Source: Bacteroidota bacterium
GTDB lineage: Bacteria; Bacteroidota; Bacteroidia; Chitinophagales; Chitinophagaceae
Reading direction: 5' to 3'
Length of the DNA stretch: 64,000 nucleotides
Assembly: GCA_013286315.1 (NCBI GenBank)
Contig: JABDFX010000001.1
Location: 21,777 to 85,776, forward strand
Shown here one piece after another: positions 48,824 to 59,458 of this stretch. The notes beneath the pieces are model-generated. The model was not told where the DNA came from and ran no database searches. It worked only from the letters and a program-made list of their open reading frames with translations. The translations under genes were made by a program, and so were the position numbers. Every line of letters begins with the position of its first letter. The first letter of the stretch is position 1.

Positions 48824-49921
48824 CTAATAAGTAATAGCATCACAAACGAATGCTATTTGATCTTCGGTGAGGTTTGTTGAAGAAGGCAGATATAATCCAT
48901 TTTCCCAAATATTTTCAGCAATGGGGCAATCTATTTGGCGGAATCCCTTAACACGTTGAACGCAAGGCTGTAAGTTCATCGGGCAAAAAAAAGTCCTTGT
49001 TTCTATCCCCTGATCGCTTAATTTCCTGACAAGTTCATTTCTTGTTATTCCTAATTCCGGATCAACCACAATACCATACATCCAGTAAACATTTCTGGCC
49101 CAGACAGCTTCAAAAGGAGTTTTAATTCCAGGTTTATTTGCTAAATACTTATTATATAAATGCGCGACTCTCCTCTTGTCAGAAATAATGTTTTCTATCT
49201 TTCTAACCTGGGCCAACCCCATCGCCGCCTGATAGCCTGTCATTCTGAAATTGAATCCCGCTTCCTCATGAAAAAAACGCGGCTTAGTAAAAGCCAGGTT
49301 TCTCAGTAATCTTAATTTATCCGCTGTTAATTCATCATTAGTAGTTACCATCCCACCCTCACCAGTCGTGATAATCTTATTGGCATAAAAACTGAAGCAA
49401 TTAAGGTGTCCAAAATTACCAGTCATCTTTCCATTAACAGATGCGCCATGAGATTCGGCACAATCTTCAATAACGATTAATTTATATTTCTCGGCGATTA
49501 CCATTAGTTTTTCCATTTGAACCGGATGTCCAAATAAATGAACCGGTATGATCGCCCTTGTTTTAGATGTTATCAGAGATTCAATAAGATCCAGATTCAG
49601 ATTCCAGGTTTCAGGTTCTGAGTCAACGGGTATTGGTACGGCATTGTTGTGAATAATTGCTAATGCAGAAGCAATGTTGGTGCTTGCGCTTACTAATATT
49701 TCCTCGCCCTGCTTTATATCGCAGGCCGCTACGGCCAGATGCAGAGCCGTTGTACCATTACTGACTGCAACAGCATATTTGCATCCTATATATTTTGCGA
49801 ATTCGTTTTCAAAATTTGGAATATAGCTGCCAAAGGATCCGGAAATCTCTCCCTTCTGCAGGGCATCCATAACGGCGTCCATTTCCTCCTTACCAATAAT
49901 CGGCTCAAATACTGGGATCAT
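48824..49921 (-). CDS. DegT/DnrJ/EryC1/StrS aminotransferase
   Basis: 365 aa; IPVFEPIIGKEEMDAVMDALQKGEISGSFGSYIPNFENEFAKYIG, VIEDCAESHGASVNGKMTGNFGHLNCFSFYANKIITTGEGGMV. Confidence 0.95.
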   Translation of the reverse strand: MIPVFEPIIGKEEMDAVMDALQKGEISGSFGSYIPNFENEFAKYIGCKYAVAVSNGTTALHLAVAACDIKQGEEILVSASTNIASALAIIHNNAVPIPVDSEPETWNLNLDLIESLITSKTRAIIPVHLFGHPVQMEKLMVIAEKYKLIVIEDCAESHGASVNGKMTGNFGHLNCFSFYANKIITTGEGGMVTTNDELTADKLRLLRNLAFTKPRFFHEEAGFNFRMTGYQAAMGLAQVRKIENIISDKRRVAHLYNKYLANKPGIKTPFEAVWARNVYWMYGIVVDPELGITRNELVRKLSDQGIETRTFFCPMNLQPCVQRVKGFRQIDCPIAENIWENGLYLPSSTNLTEDQIAFVCDAITY

Positions 49922-50340
49922 TTTTTAAAATCTATAAATACTTTATCATTTTCAAGTCCCATGAATGGTCCCTGTTTGACGCTTATACATTGCATATCTT
50001 CAATCACTTTTATTGCATGTATTCCATGAATAAGAACTATGGCATCTCCTGCTTTTAATATAACTTCCCTTAGCATTTCCCCGTCATCACTATAAAGTTC
50101 GACAGCTACCACACCTCTTTGAACGACAAACATCTGTTGTAAGTCATCTATTAACCGGGTGACAGACTTATGATAATGAGGTGCCTCTTTAAATCCGGCA
50201 TCATGTGCCAAAAGACCAAATTGAAAAGAAGACTCCGGCGGAGAAAAAAATGTAGTTGTTTTAACGGTAACGTCAGCCCAAATAATTTCCGCATATTTAA
50301 TTCCATGGTATTCGACCTTCTCCAATTGGTTCATCATCAA
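49918..50340 (-). CDS. Small cupin-like protein
   Basis: 140 aa; HYHKSVTRLIDDLQQMFVVQRGVVAVELYSDDGEMLREVILKAGDAIVLIHGIHAIKV. Confidence 0.72.
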   Translation of the reverse strand: MMMNQLEKVEYHGIKYAEIIWADVTVKTTTFFSPPESSFQFGLLAHDAGFKEAPHYHKSVTRLIDDLQQMFVVQRGVVAVELYSDDGEMLREVILKAGDAIVLIHGIHAIKVIEDMQCISVKQGPFMGLENDKVFIDFKK

Positions 50341-50390
50341 ATTTTTAGCTGAATATTAAATTTAAATCAATTATAAAATCATATTCCAGA

Positions 50391-51932
50391 TTATCTCTCA
50401 TGCTCTGGAATATCCTTAATTACTCTGGCGGGATTTCCAGCAACAACTGTCCAGGCGGGAATATCCTTTGTTACAACACTTGCAGCACCAACAACTGCTC
50501 CTTCACCTACTGTAACTCCTTTGAGAATATAAACTCCCGCTCCGATCCACGCACCCCTGGATATTTTTACTGGTTTAGAAGGTACAATTTTCCAATTATG
50601 GTGTTTATTATTTAACCAATCCGCGGTGTCATTCTTGCGAAGACTATAGCGGGAATTATGATTATCGCTATCCTGAATTATACATTGATAAGATATCAAC
50701 ACGTCATCTTCAACTATTATGCTCTCTACGCAATCCAAAAGTGTTCCGCCGCCGATAAACACATTTCGTCCAATAGTTATTTTACCGTTTTCCGTTTCTG
50801 TTACAATTTTACCAGCAATATAACAAGCATCTCCTATTATGATTTCACCACCAGATTTTCTTATATCAATTTGGCCTTCAATAACGGTCCCTGTGCCAAC
50901 TACACTTCCTATTAACTGAGCAGAAGAAATTATTGGACGATGAAATACTCTACGTTGTATTATTCTGGCCACACTTATAATTATCGGTGGCGTAATCTGT
51001 TTGACTATAGATTTTATTCTTGACATATTCAAATGCTTACTATCGTTATTTTCCCGGCCCTTTTCGAATAAATATTTTTCAATTTTTGCCGAATATGAAA
51101 TGTGTTCATCGATTCCTTCCGGAAATCTCGTAATACTGTAATTGTTATCAAACTGAGACGATATTGCATAAGGGTTTTTTCTTATGGCATGCGTTCCAGA
51201 TTTGTCAAATCCTATATTGCTAACCAGACTTTTATCCGGGAACAGGGTTAATCCTTTATTTTTGAATATTGACCACCACCAACGAATTGCCCATGAATCA
51301 AGTTCCTTTGTTTCCATTTGTTTATACAACATTGATGAATACGGGTAGGTCCCGTTAAGATCAAATTTTCTCGCCAAAACTTTATCAGTTTTTAAAATTT
51401 CATACCCTGTCGCGAATTTGTCAAACAAATTCCAAGCTCTTTTCCAGGTAGCCCATCCCCATGATGATGCCATCGAAGTAAAGAAGGCGGAGTTATTTTG
51501 AGGAATATTTCTAATTGGAAAATTGTAACCGGAAATCTGCATCACTTTATCATCCAGAATATATTTTGATAAAGCATCATTCATGTATTTTATGAACCCA
51601 TTTGACAACAAAAGATCATCTTCCAACACAATCACGATACCGAATTTATTAACTATTTCAGTAACGCCACGTATTACTGAATTAGCTAACCCCCGATTTG
51701 TTTCGCTTTCAATTAAATGTACCTCCTTGCACCATAGCCGGCTTTTTATCAAAGTCCGAACTTCATTAACCTTATGGAGATCTTCGTTGTTATCAATATT
51801 CTTGGGGCCATCAGAAAATACATAAAGTATTGATTGATCAGCCAAATCATTACTCGCTAAAGACTCCAGCGTTTGTCTTGTATGCCATGGGCGATTATAC
51901 ACAAAAAGAGCTATAGGTGAAAGATTGCTCAA
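50391..51932 (-). CDS. Fusion: N-terminal glycosyltransferase (sugar-transferase, GNT-I-like) + C-terminal hexapeptide acyltransferase
   Basis: 513 aa; [63 protein letters not shown]; then [14 protein letters not shown]...[50 protein letters not shown]. Confidence 0.88.
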   Translation of the reverse strand: MSNLSPIALFVYNRPWHTRQTLESLASNDLADQSILYVFSDGPKNIDNNEDLHKVNEVRTLIKSRLWCKEVHLIESETNRGLANSVIRGVTEIVNKFGIVIVLEDDLLLSNGFIKYMNDALSKYILDDKVMQISGYNFPIRNIPQNNSAFFTSMASSWGWATWKRAWNLFDKFATGYEILKTDKVLARKFDLNGTYPYSSMLYKQMETKELDSWAIRWWWSIFKNKGLTLFPDKSLVSNIGFDKSGTHAIRKNPYAISSQFDNNYSITRFPEGIDEHISYSAKIEKYLFEKGRENNDSKHLNMSRIKSIVKQITPPIIISVARIIQRRVFHRPIISSAQLIGSVVGTGTVIEGQIDIRKSGGEIIIGDACYIAGKIVTETENGKITIGRNVFIGGGTLLDCVESIIVEDDVLISYQCIIQDSDNHNSRYSLRKNDTADWLNNKHHNWKIVPSKPVKISRGAWIGAGVYILKGVTVGEGAVVGAASVVTKDIPAWTVVAGNPARVIKDIPEHER

Positions 51933-52618
51933 TTTTTCAACTTAAAAAGAATATCATAATAGCCGATTTGGGCGATAGGAGAATATAAATCCCGCAGGTA
52001 ATTTTCTATTTCTTGTTTAAATCTTGCTTCAACTAAAATAAATCTTGGCTTGAACTTTCTAAAATCGATTCCCTTTAACACCGAAAGTTCATATCCTTCC
52101 ACATCCAGTGACAACAGATCTATTTTCGATATCTTATGCTTTTCTAAAAGTGCAGTAAGTGTTGCAACAGGCACTCTAATTTCATAAGTTATTACATCTT
52201 GAATTTCGCAACCCTTTTGAACATGCTCAATTTCTTCCCTTTCAGATCCCATTGCGCCCTTGACAAGTGACATAAGATTTGAATATCTCATCTCAATTTC
52301 TTTTTCAGGGTAATCAAAAGGTACCAACGCATAATTTTCCACAATGCAACCAGGTCGATTAATTTTGCAACTTACGGCAAGTTCCGGTATGGGTTCTATT
52401 AGCAAGCCTTTCCATTTCAGTTTTTTTTCAAATAAAAGAGTATTACTCTGACTAATTCCATCATTCGCACCGGCCTCAATAAAAAATCCTCTCTTAAAAT
52501 TTAAATAAGAAAGTAATTTAATATCCAGTTTATCCAGCGCAAAACTTTCATATTGTTCAGGCTTGAAATATTTGTATATCTTTCGATAAATCTTTGTAAA
52601 TATTTTCATTATTTTCAA
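51929..52618 (-). CDS. FkbM family methyltransferase
   Basis: 229 aa; [54 protein letters not shown]. Confidence 0.92.
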   Translation of the reverse strand: MKIMKIFTKIYRKIYKYFKPEQYESFALDKLDIKLLSYLNFKRGFFIEAGANDGISQSNTLLFEKKLKWKGLLIEPIPELAVSCKINRPGCIVENYALVPFDYPEKEIEMRYSNLMSLVKGAMGSEREEIEHVQKGCEIQDVITYEIRVPVATLTALLEKHKISKIDLLSLDVEGYELSVLKGIDFRKFKPRFILVEARFKQEIENYLRDLYSPIAQIGYYDILFKLKN

Positions 52619-53310
52619 TATCCTCCTCCAATGGGTATAGTAGGCTGATTGCCAAGAGGCTTAAAATTAAAATCTCTTTTAAAAAAAAGGGATGTAGTCC
52701 AAGTATAATCATTAATTGGTCCAAAGCCGTGCATGTCGACTTCAATAAAATTATTCCCTCTTAAAAATTCAGAAATCTGAGGATCTCTATCAGAATTATC
52801 CAATATTAACAGTCCCCCATCCATTATAAATTCTAGCGAAATCACTGCACATTTTTCCCGCAATATACCGTCAATTATTATTACGTCAAATTTCCGATTG
52901 AAATCCTTTATTGCCTCTACATATTTACTTTCATCTCTATATTGTAAATCTTGATTTGCTATCTTAAATGATGAAATTTTATTATACCACTCTAGATTAT
53001 GCTCAATTGAACAAATTATTTTAGCTCGCGCGGAAAAAAAAAGTGAAGAGTTACCGGCGCCCCATTCCAATACGGTTTTATCATTAAGATTTAATTGTTG
53101 TAAATATTCAATCGCAGGATAGGTAAACCATGGAATGGGTTTGTTTTCTTTGTTAATACATTGATTAAGTTCTTTAGATTTGGCATGACCATATTCATTT
53201 TCCAAAATTGTATTAAGCACCGTATTTCGAGGGACATCCAAATGTTTATTACTTTTTAAAAAAAACGCAAGCCTTCTTAAAGCACTATTTTTTATTCTAT
53301 CGAAATCCAT
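52615..53310 (-). CDS. SAM-dependent methyltransferase-like protein
   Basis: 231 aa; KTVLEWGAGNSSLFFSARAKIICSIEHNLEWYNKI, FDVIIIDGILREKCAVISLEFIMDGGLLILDNSDR. Confidence 0.78.
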   Translation of the reverse strand: MDFDRIKNSALRRLAFFLKSNKHLDVPRNTVLNTILENEYGHAKSKELNQCINKENKPIPWFTYPAIEYLQQLNLNDKTVLEWGAGNSSLFFSARAKIICSIEHNLEWYNKISSFKIANQDLQYRDESKYVEAIKDFNRKFDVIIIDGILREKCAVISLEFIMDGGLLILDNSDRDPQISEFLRGNNFIEVDMHGFGPINDYTWTTSLFFKRDFNFKPLGNQPTIPIGGGY

Positions 53311-54592
53311 TGTAAAAATTAAAATTATAATTCAATAAAAAAGTGCCTTGACCTTGTGGGATTAATTTTCCGGTTTTATAATAATCTCCTGGTTCAACAA
53401 AAAATGAAATTGCATTTTGAATCCAATCGGAAATCTCTCCATTCACCTCACTAAATACTGTCATCTCATATTTTCCCGGAGTTAAAGGGAGGTTACTAAT
53501 ATTGATTTCGATAGTATTTTTTTCCTCCGAAATCTTATTAATTATTTGATTCGTTAAGCTGTTGTTTATATGAGTAACTCTATTACCATATACATCATCA
53601 ATCCCAATGGCTACCATAACATTTCTTAACTCAATTTTTTTTTCATTTTTACAGAATAATATAATCTTTATATTTTCACCGCAAGTGAAAGAATCCGTCT
53701 TTTCACCATTTTCTTTTCTAAATTCAAAAGAACTGAATTTAAGATATCCATTACCAGATCTATCTAGTCTATCAACAAGTGGTATTGTCTTCAAGGTAGA
53801 AGAGTCAATATTGTAGTGTTGTATTACTTCGGTAATCGTATTTTTAAATGCAACTTTCCCATTTTTAATTAATATCCCATTACTACAAAGATTTTGTATC
53901 GCTGCCATATTATGACTAACAAATAAAATCGTCCTGCCTTCCTGTTGACTTACATCTTTCATTTTACCAAGACATTTTTTTTGAAATTCGGCATCTCCTA
54001 CTGCCAAAACCTCATCAACAATTAATATATCAGGCTCCAAATGAGCAGCAACTGCGAATGCCAATCGCACATACATTCCGGAGGAATAACGTTTCACAGG
54101 AGTATCGATATATCTGGCAACACCTGAAAAATCAACAATTTCTTCAAACTTTCGTTTAATTTCAGGTTTCGTCATTCCTAAAATAGCACCGTTCAAAAAA
54201 ATATTATCCCGGCCACTTAATTCGGGATGAAAACCCGTTCCAACTTCGAGTAAACTGGCGACTTTCCCCCTTATTTTTATCCGTCCTTTTGTAGGCGACG
54301 TCGTACGACTTAGTATTTTAAGAAGTGTACTTTTCCCTGCACCATTTCTTCCTATTATGCCCAATACCTCTCCTTTTTTTACTTCAAACTCAACATCCTT
54401 TAATGCCCAAACATATTCATTTGAAGCTTTAGCTGTTCGATCATTTTCGGCACCGATTTTTAAATAGGGATCTTCCTTACCTCGTAGGATATGCCACCAA
54501 CGATTAAGATCGTGAGATATAGAACCTGTTCCTATATCTCCAAGTTTGTATTGCTTAGATAAATTTTCGACCTTAATTACAATGTCAGACAT
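53297..54592 (-). CDS. wzt: Polysaccharide ABC transporter ATP-binding protein with C-terminal carbohydrate-binding-type extension (Wzt-like)
   Basis: Start revised to MSDIVIKVENLSKQYKLGD; GIIGRNGAGKSTLLKILS, YSSGMYVRLAFAVAAHLEPDILIVDEVLAVGD; ~170-aa C-terminal beta-rich extension. Confidence 0.92.
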   Translation of the reverse strand: MSDIVIKVENLSKQYKLGDIGTGSISHDLNRWWHILRGKEDPYLKIGAENDRTAKASNEYVWALKDVEFEVKKGEVLGIIGRNGAGKSTLLKILSRTTSPTKGRIKIRGKVASLLEVGTGFHPELSGRDNIFLNGAILGMTKPEIKRKFEEIVDFSGVARYIDTPVKRYSSGMYVRLAFAVAAHLEPDILIVDEVLAVGDAEFQKKCLGKMKDVSQQEGRTILFVSHNMAAIQNLCSNGILIKNGKVAFKNTITEVIQHYNIDSSTLKTIPLVDRLDRSGNGYLKFSSFEFRKENGEKTDSFTCGENIKIILFCKNEKKIELRNVMVAIGIDDVYGNRVTHINNSLTNQIINKISEEKNTIEINISNLPLTPGKYEMTVFSEVNGEISDWIQNAISFFVEPGDYYKTGKLIPQGQGTFLLNYNFNFYNGFR

Positions 54593-54623
54593 CAGACGTA
54601 GATTTGTTCTGAATTGCGAGTAT

Positions 54624-55505
54624 TTATACAGTATCCATAAAACTTTTCTCCACTCTATTGAAGATGACAATTCCAAACAAAAGTATAATTAACATAAAAC
54701 TGAAACTATAAGCAAGTGTTCCAGCGGAGAATGTCCCTTTTCCAAATAAACAATAGCGGAAACATTCGACAACAGGCGACAGCGGATTGGCGGAGACAAG
54801 TTTAGCATATCCTTTAGTTTGCAAAAATGATAGCGGATATGCAATCGGAGTAGCATACATGCCCAATTGAACCGCAAACCCTAGCAAAATAACTAAATCA
54901 CGATATTTAGTGGTCAAGGATGAAATAACTATACCGAGACCAAGCCCCATCCCAGCCATTAATAAAACCAGAAATGGAATGTAAATCCAATAAATAGTAA
55001 AGTGCGTCATGTATCCGTGAAAACGACACCAAATTATCATAATAAACAATAGTCCGAATTGAATTCCAAATCGAACTATATTAGATAAAATAATTGACAA
55101 AGGAAGTACCATTCTCGGAAAATATACTTTCCCAAAAATGTTTGCATTTGTAATAAATGTAGTTGATGTACTTGTAAGGCAGGATGAAAAATAATTCCAA
55201 ATAGTAATTCCGCTCATATAAAACAGTATAGGCTTAATACTGTCAGTCGGAATATTAGCAATTCGCCCGAATAAAAAAAGAAATATAATAGTTGTGAATA
55301 AGGGCTGGATTAAATGCCAGAGAGGTCCAAGAACGGTTTGTTTATACTGAGCAACAAAATCTCTCTTGACGAAAAGCCAAAGAAGATCGCGGTATTTCCA
55401 AATTTCTCCAAGCCGGATATCTAATATCCCGGTTCTAGGAGTAATAACTTCCGTCCAGAATTCAGGTTTATTTTCCTTATTTGTCTCTAGTGCAACGATA
55501 TTCAT
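54624..55505 (-). CDS. wzm: Polysaccharide ABC transporter permease (Wzm-like)
   Basis: 293 aa; LWLFVKRDFVAQYKQTVLGPLWHLIQPLFTTIIFLFLFGRI, MYATPIAYPLSF, NPLSPVVECFR. Confidence 0.94.
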   Translation of the reverse strand: MNIVALETNKENKPEFWTEVITPRTGILDIRLGEIWKYRDLLWLFVKRDFVAQYKQTVLGPLWHLIQPLFTTIIFLFLFGRIANIPTDSIKPILFYMSGITIWNYFSSCLTSTSTTFITNANIFGKVYFPRMVLPLSIILSNIVRFGIQFGLLFIMIIWCRFHGYMTHFTIYWIYIPFLVLLMAGMGLGLGIVISSLTTKYRDLVILLGFAVQLGMYATPIAYPLSFLQTKGYAKLVSANPLSPVVECFRYCLFGKGTFSAGTLAYSFSFMLIILLFGIVIFNRVEKSFMDTV

Positions 55506-55532
55506 TCTAAATCCAAGATTCGTTTAATTTAG

Positions 55533-57950
55533 TTACCCAAACCATTTGCCCCACCAACGAATCACTTGTTTATGTGGAAGAGCTCTCTTTTTCTTCGCCG
55601 GCTTTTCAAAATATCCTGATTCAATACCATATCCATAGCCACCATAATATCCATAGCCACCATAATATCCACTATAATATCCACCCTCAAGTTTCACGTC
55701 ATTTAAAATAAGTGATAAGCCGGGCAGCTTTTTCTCCTGATAAAGGTCTTCTACCAGTCGCAAAATCTTTCTATATGTATGATTCATTCTAACTACGAAT
55801 AGTGTACAATCGGCATACTTTCCTAAGGAGATAGAATCACTAACCAGACCGACCGGCGCTGTATCCATGACGATCACATCAAAATTTTCCCGGGCTTCCC
55901 TCATCAGATCATCAAGCTTAGGGTCAAGTAAAAGTTCCGCAGGGTTGGGCGGAATGGGACCACAGGGAATGACGTATAAAGAATCGAAGCCCGGCACCTG
56001 CATAACGATATCCTTAAATTGTGCGCGTCCGATTATATAGTTCGTTATACCCATTTTTCTCTTCATATTCAGACTTTCCATTATTTTGGGTTTGCGGATA
56101 TCAAATTCAATAATTACTGTTTTCTTGCCGCTTAATGCGAGAACCGAAGCCATATTAATGCTGATAAAAGATTTTCCTTCCCCACTAAACGAGGAAGTTA
56201 CAAGGATCGAAGGATTATCCTTCTTCACGGTCATATACTTTAGATTACTTCTCAGGATACGAAATTGTTCAGCCACAAAACGTCTGCTGTTTCTTAAAAC
56301 GACCAACGATGAATCATCATCCGAATGCCCGATTTCTCCTAAAATAGGCGTTTTCGTCCGCCTTTCTACCTCAATCCGGTTATTCACTTTGTCCCTAAGC
56401 AATTCCCTAAACGCAATCAAACCAACAGGAATTAATAGTCCAAACATTAAGTAAGAACTATAAATCTTATTCTTGTTCGGGCTGATTGCGTTTGAAGATT
56501 CCAGTGCGGGCTCAACGACCGTTGAATTTGAAATGGTAGATGCGGAAGAAATCGAAATTTCCAACTTTTTCTGGAGCAGGAAAGAATATAGTTCCTCCAA
56601 AATCTTTTGCCTTCGGGCAACATTCCCTAACTGGAGGGTTTTGCCAGGCATTGCGCGTAACTTACCTTCCATATCCCCCTTTTGCTGCAACATTTTATTT
56701 CGGGCAATTGCATATCCGTTCTTTACATTATTCAGTGCCTCCGACATGTCCCTTCGGATTTTTTCAAGGGTTGCATCGTAGGCCTGAATCATCGGATTAT
56801 TCTGTGTAGTTGTTTTTAAATTATTGTCCCTCTCTAATTGCAACCTATTATATTCGCTGATCCGGTTTGCTAAGGCAGGTTCTTCAATTCCCATATTAAT
56901 TGGAACGAGTTCGTGCGATTTTTTTGGATCATTAATATATTCCTGGAGAAGATTTGCTACGGTTATTTTTACATCCATTAAATCAATATTGGTTTGACCC
57001 TGTTCTGCATTTCCCAGATAAATTTTTGACTGGCCCTCTACATCAAACATTTCATGTGAAACCTTAAAGTTCTGAACCCTCCCTTCCAGAATATTGAGTT
57101 GAGATTCCAGCGTATCCAAATTTGTATTTATAAATTTTAAACTATTTATAGATATCCTGTTCTTATCTTCAATATTCAAAGAATCGTATACCCCCATCAA
57201 TGCGTTTAAGAAATTTTTTCCCAATTCCGGGTTCTCAGTTTGAAAAGAAAGCAATAGAATAGTGGATTGATCATTACCCTGTGTGATATTCACTGAACCC
57301 AGGTACTCGTTGGCAACGGTAGCAGCGGATGCGTGCGATACATAAAAAACCGGACTTGCAAAGATTTTCAGATCTATTCTCGGATCACGAACCAATGTTA
57401 CTCTATTGTCCGCCACAACGATTATTTCACCGAAAACATGAATTGTCGTTTCTTTATTAATCCTGTATTGCTGGTCATTTAATATCGTAATATTTAACCC
57501 AAAATTCTGAGAACTCTTACTTGGGCTGATAATTTCCAAGCTGAAAGGAGATTCAGGATATAACAGACTTGTTCTCACCTTCCCAATATTATAGTAGCGT
57601 GTGGTGAGTTGAATATTATTGATTACCCTTTGAAGCACAGGACGGGATATTAATATTTGAATCTCATTACTTAGATTTTCGGACCCTGGAGACATTAACA
57701 ATGCATCAAAACGATCGCCCTTACTGCCTGCACTACCCTGATTATTAATCATCATGGAAGATTGCACCTTATAGATGGGCGTGGAATAACGGATCTTTAG
57801 CCACGCGAGTACTAATGCTATTGCGCAGCTAATAATTAACCATGGTATATACTTCAGGTTTTTTAATATGAAATCCCTCGGTCCCAGTTTCCAGGAAAAT
57901 TCATTCGAGATTTGTTCCGGATGATTTAGACCATTTGAAGCCTCAGACAT
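55533..57950 (-). CDS. wzc: Polysaccharide co-polymerase / tyrosine autokinase (Wzc-like) with Gly-Tyr-rich tail
   Basis: 805 aa; Wzz-type N-terminus, ILVTSSFSGEGKSFISINMASVLALSGKKTVIIEFDIRKPK, DVIVMDTAPVGLVSDS, tail GGYYSGYYGGYGYYGGYGYG. Confidence 0.93.
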   Translation of the reverse strand: MSEASNGLNHPEQISNEFSWKLGPRDFILKNLKYIPWLIISCAIALVLAWLKIRYSTPIYKVQSSMMINNQGSAGSKGDRFDALLMSPGSENLSNEIQILISRPVLQRVINNIQLTTRYYNIGKVRTSLLYPESPFSLEIISPSKSSQNFGLNITILNDQQYRINKETTIHVFGEIIVVADNRVTLVRDPRIDLKIFASPVFYVSHASAATVANEYLGSVNITQGNDQSTILLLSFQTENPELGKNFLNALMGVYDSLNIEDKNRISINSLKFINTNLDTLESQLNILEGRVQNFKVSHEMFDVEGQSKIYLGNAEQGQTNIDLMDVKITVANLLQEYINDPKKSHELVPINMGIEEPALANRISEYNRLQLERDNNLKTTTQNNPMIQAYDATLEKIRRDMSEALNNVKNGYAIARNKMLQQKGDMEGKLRAMPGKTLQLGNVARRQKILEELYSFLLQKKLEISISSASTISNSTVVEPALESSNAISPNKNKIYSSYLMFGLLIPVGLIAFRELLRDKVNNRIEVERRTKTPILGEIGHSDDDSSLVVLRNSRRFVAEQFRILRSNLKYMTVKKDNPSILVTSSFSGEGKSFISINMASVLALSGKKTVIIEFDIRKPKIMESLNMKRKMGITNYIIGRAQFKDIVMQVPGFDSLYVIPCGPIPPNPAELLLDPKLDDLMREARENFDVIVMDTAPVGLVSDSISLGKYADCTLFVVRMNHTYRKILRLVEDLYQEKKLPGLSLILNDVKLEGGYYSGYYGGYGYYGGYGYGIESGYFEKPAKKKRALPHKQVIRWWGKWFG
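55626..55687. repeat. Short in-frame tandem repeat encoding the Gly-Tyr-rich tail of the Wzc-like kinase
   Basis: Direct reading: ccatatccatagccaccataatatccatagccaccataatatccactataatatccacc, approx 18-bp period. Confidence 0.8.
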
Positions 57951-57969
57951 AAATTTTCGGATTCATTAA

Positions 57970-58797
57970 TTATGGATTATGAAATATGCTATAAATAACT
58001 GCAAACGTGGAAACAAATGCCAGCGCAAGGGATATATTTCGAGCTGTTACCACATCATTTGCTACAGATTTTTTCTTATTTGGTTCTACAATGATGATAT
58101 CGTTTTGTTGAATATAAAAATATGGCGAGGCCATAATTTCTGGTTTCGTTAGATTCATCCAGGCGAATTCCCGTTTATTATTGTTTTCCCTTATTATAAA
58201 TACGCTATCCCTGTTCGCATAATTTGTGAGCTCTCCCGACAACGCAATAGCCTCCAGTATATTAATTCTTTCACCCGGAATAGAAACGATGCCGGGATGA
58301 GCTACTTCACCCATCATGGTAAACTTGAAATTCAAAAATCTGATGTTATAATAAGGATGTTGAAGGTATGGACCCAGCCTTGCATCCAAAGTATCCTTTA
58401 AAGCGGCCTTGGTAAGCCCATTTACATAAATTTTCCCCAATCCCTGAAAAACAATATTTCCATCTCCGTCCACCTGATAACCCGGCGCTGAGGGTGCCGT
58501 TCCGCCAATCCCCTGAGTTACTCCGCTTGAAGCTATAACTGAACTGTTTGCAGTTGTTATCAAAGACTGATTATATATTTTGGTCGCGTCCGGATTATCG
58601 CTATAAACGATAATACTTAATATATCCCCCTTACGAATGATGGGTTCTACCGGGTTAATAACACTCAGTTTCGCCGTATCAAAAGGTCCGCGTACCAGGA
58701 TCAATCCTTTTGTGCTTCCACAGGAGCTCATATTATGCATAATTAAATATCCAATAACTGCGAACAGAACATTTCTCAACAAGGAAAATCGGTGCAT
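57970..58797 (-). CDS. wza: Polysaccharide export lipoprotein (Wza-like, SLBB-containing)
   Basis: 275 aa; lipobox-like MSSCGS; IRKGDILSIIVYS, YQVDGDGNIVFQGLGKIYVNGLTKAALKDTL, VSIPGERINILEAIALSGELTNYANRDSVFIIRE. Confidence 0.93.
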   Translation of the reverse strand: MHRFSLLRNVLFAVIGYLIMHNMSSCGSTKGLILVRGPFDTAKLSVINPVEPIIRKGDILSIIVYSDNPDATKIYNQSLITTANSSVIASSGVTQGIGGTAPSAPGYQVDGDGNIVFQGLGKIYVNGLTKAALKDTLDARLGPYLQHPYYNIRFLNFKFTMMGEVAHPGIVSIPGERINILEAIALSGELTNYANRDSVFIIRENNNKREFAWMNLTKPEIMASPYFYIQQNDIIIVEPNKKKSVANDVVTARNISLALAFVSTFAVIYSIFHNP

Positions 58798-58799
58798 GT

Positions 58800-59306
58800 T
58801 TAGTTAGTAAGGGTTGACAAATTCTTTTTATCGATCGACGCAATCAGGCTATAGCCGATACTCTCAATTATTACTTTTACCCGGTTGCCTTCGATCTTGA
58901 TTATTTTGGCTTCGTGATCCATAAATAGTCCCTGGCGGATGGTTACCCTTTCATCTTCTTTTAATTCGATCGATTCAGCCGTCACATCGTCGTATTCATT
59001 CAAAAACTTCCGGATAATCTCAATCTCCCTCGCCGGTATGACGGCCGGTTTACCCTGCCAGTACACAAAATTCATCACGCCGGGGGTTAAGCGCACTTTA
59101 GTCTGTTCTTCCTCACTTACCCGGGCAAATACATAACTCTTGAATAGGGGCTCTTCCACCGTTTTCATCCGGTCGCTCCATTTCTTCCTTACTTTGTTCA
59201 GAGGGCAGTAGGATTCTATTTTCTTTTCAGTGAGTAAGGCATGCACTTTTTTCTCCCAGCGGGGCTTTGTGTAAATCGCATACCAATGGGATGTTAACGC
59301 TGACAA
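58800..59306 (-). CDS. UpxY/RfaH-like NusG-family transcription antiterminator
   Basis: 168 aa; HWYAIYTKPRWEKKVHALLTEKKIESYCPL, PLFKSYVFARVSEEEQTKVRLTPGVMNFVYW, C-terminal KOW-like domain. Confidence 0.93.
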   Translation of the reverse strand: MSALTSHWYAIYTKPRWEKKVHALLTEKKIESYCPLNKVRKKWSDRMKTVEEPLFKSYVFARVSEEEQTKVRLTPGVMNFVYWQGKPAVIPAREIEIIRKFLNEYDDVTAESIELKEDERVTIRQGLFMDHEAKIIKIEGNRVKVIIESIGYSLIASIDKKNLSTLTN

Positions 59307-59458
59307 GGTAAATTCATTTTAAATAATACACTAAAATCGTCGATTCCATGAAATGCTTCGCCACCTCAGTCCCATACTCTCATGCAACCGGTTAATTACC
59401 AATACAATAACGAAAACCGCCCAACTACTACAAATCCCGTTCCTACCCCATATCAGCA

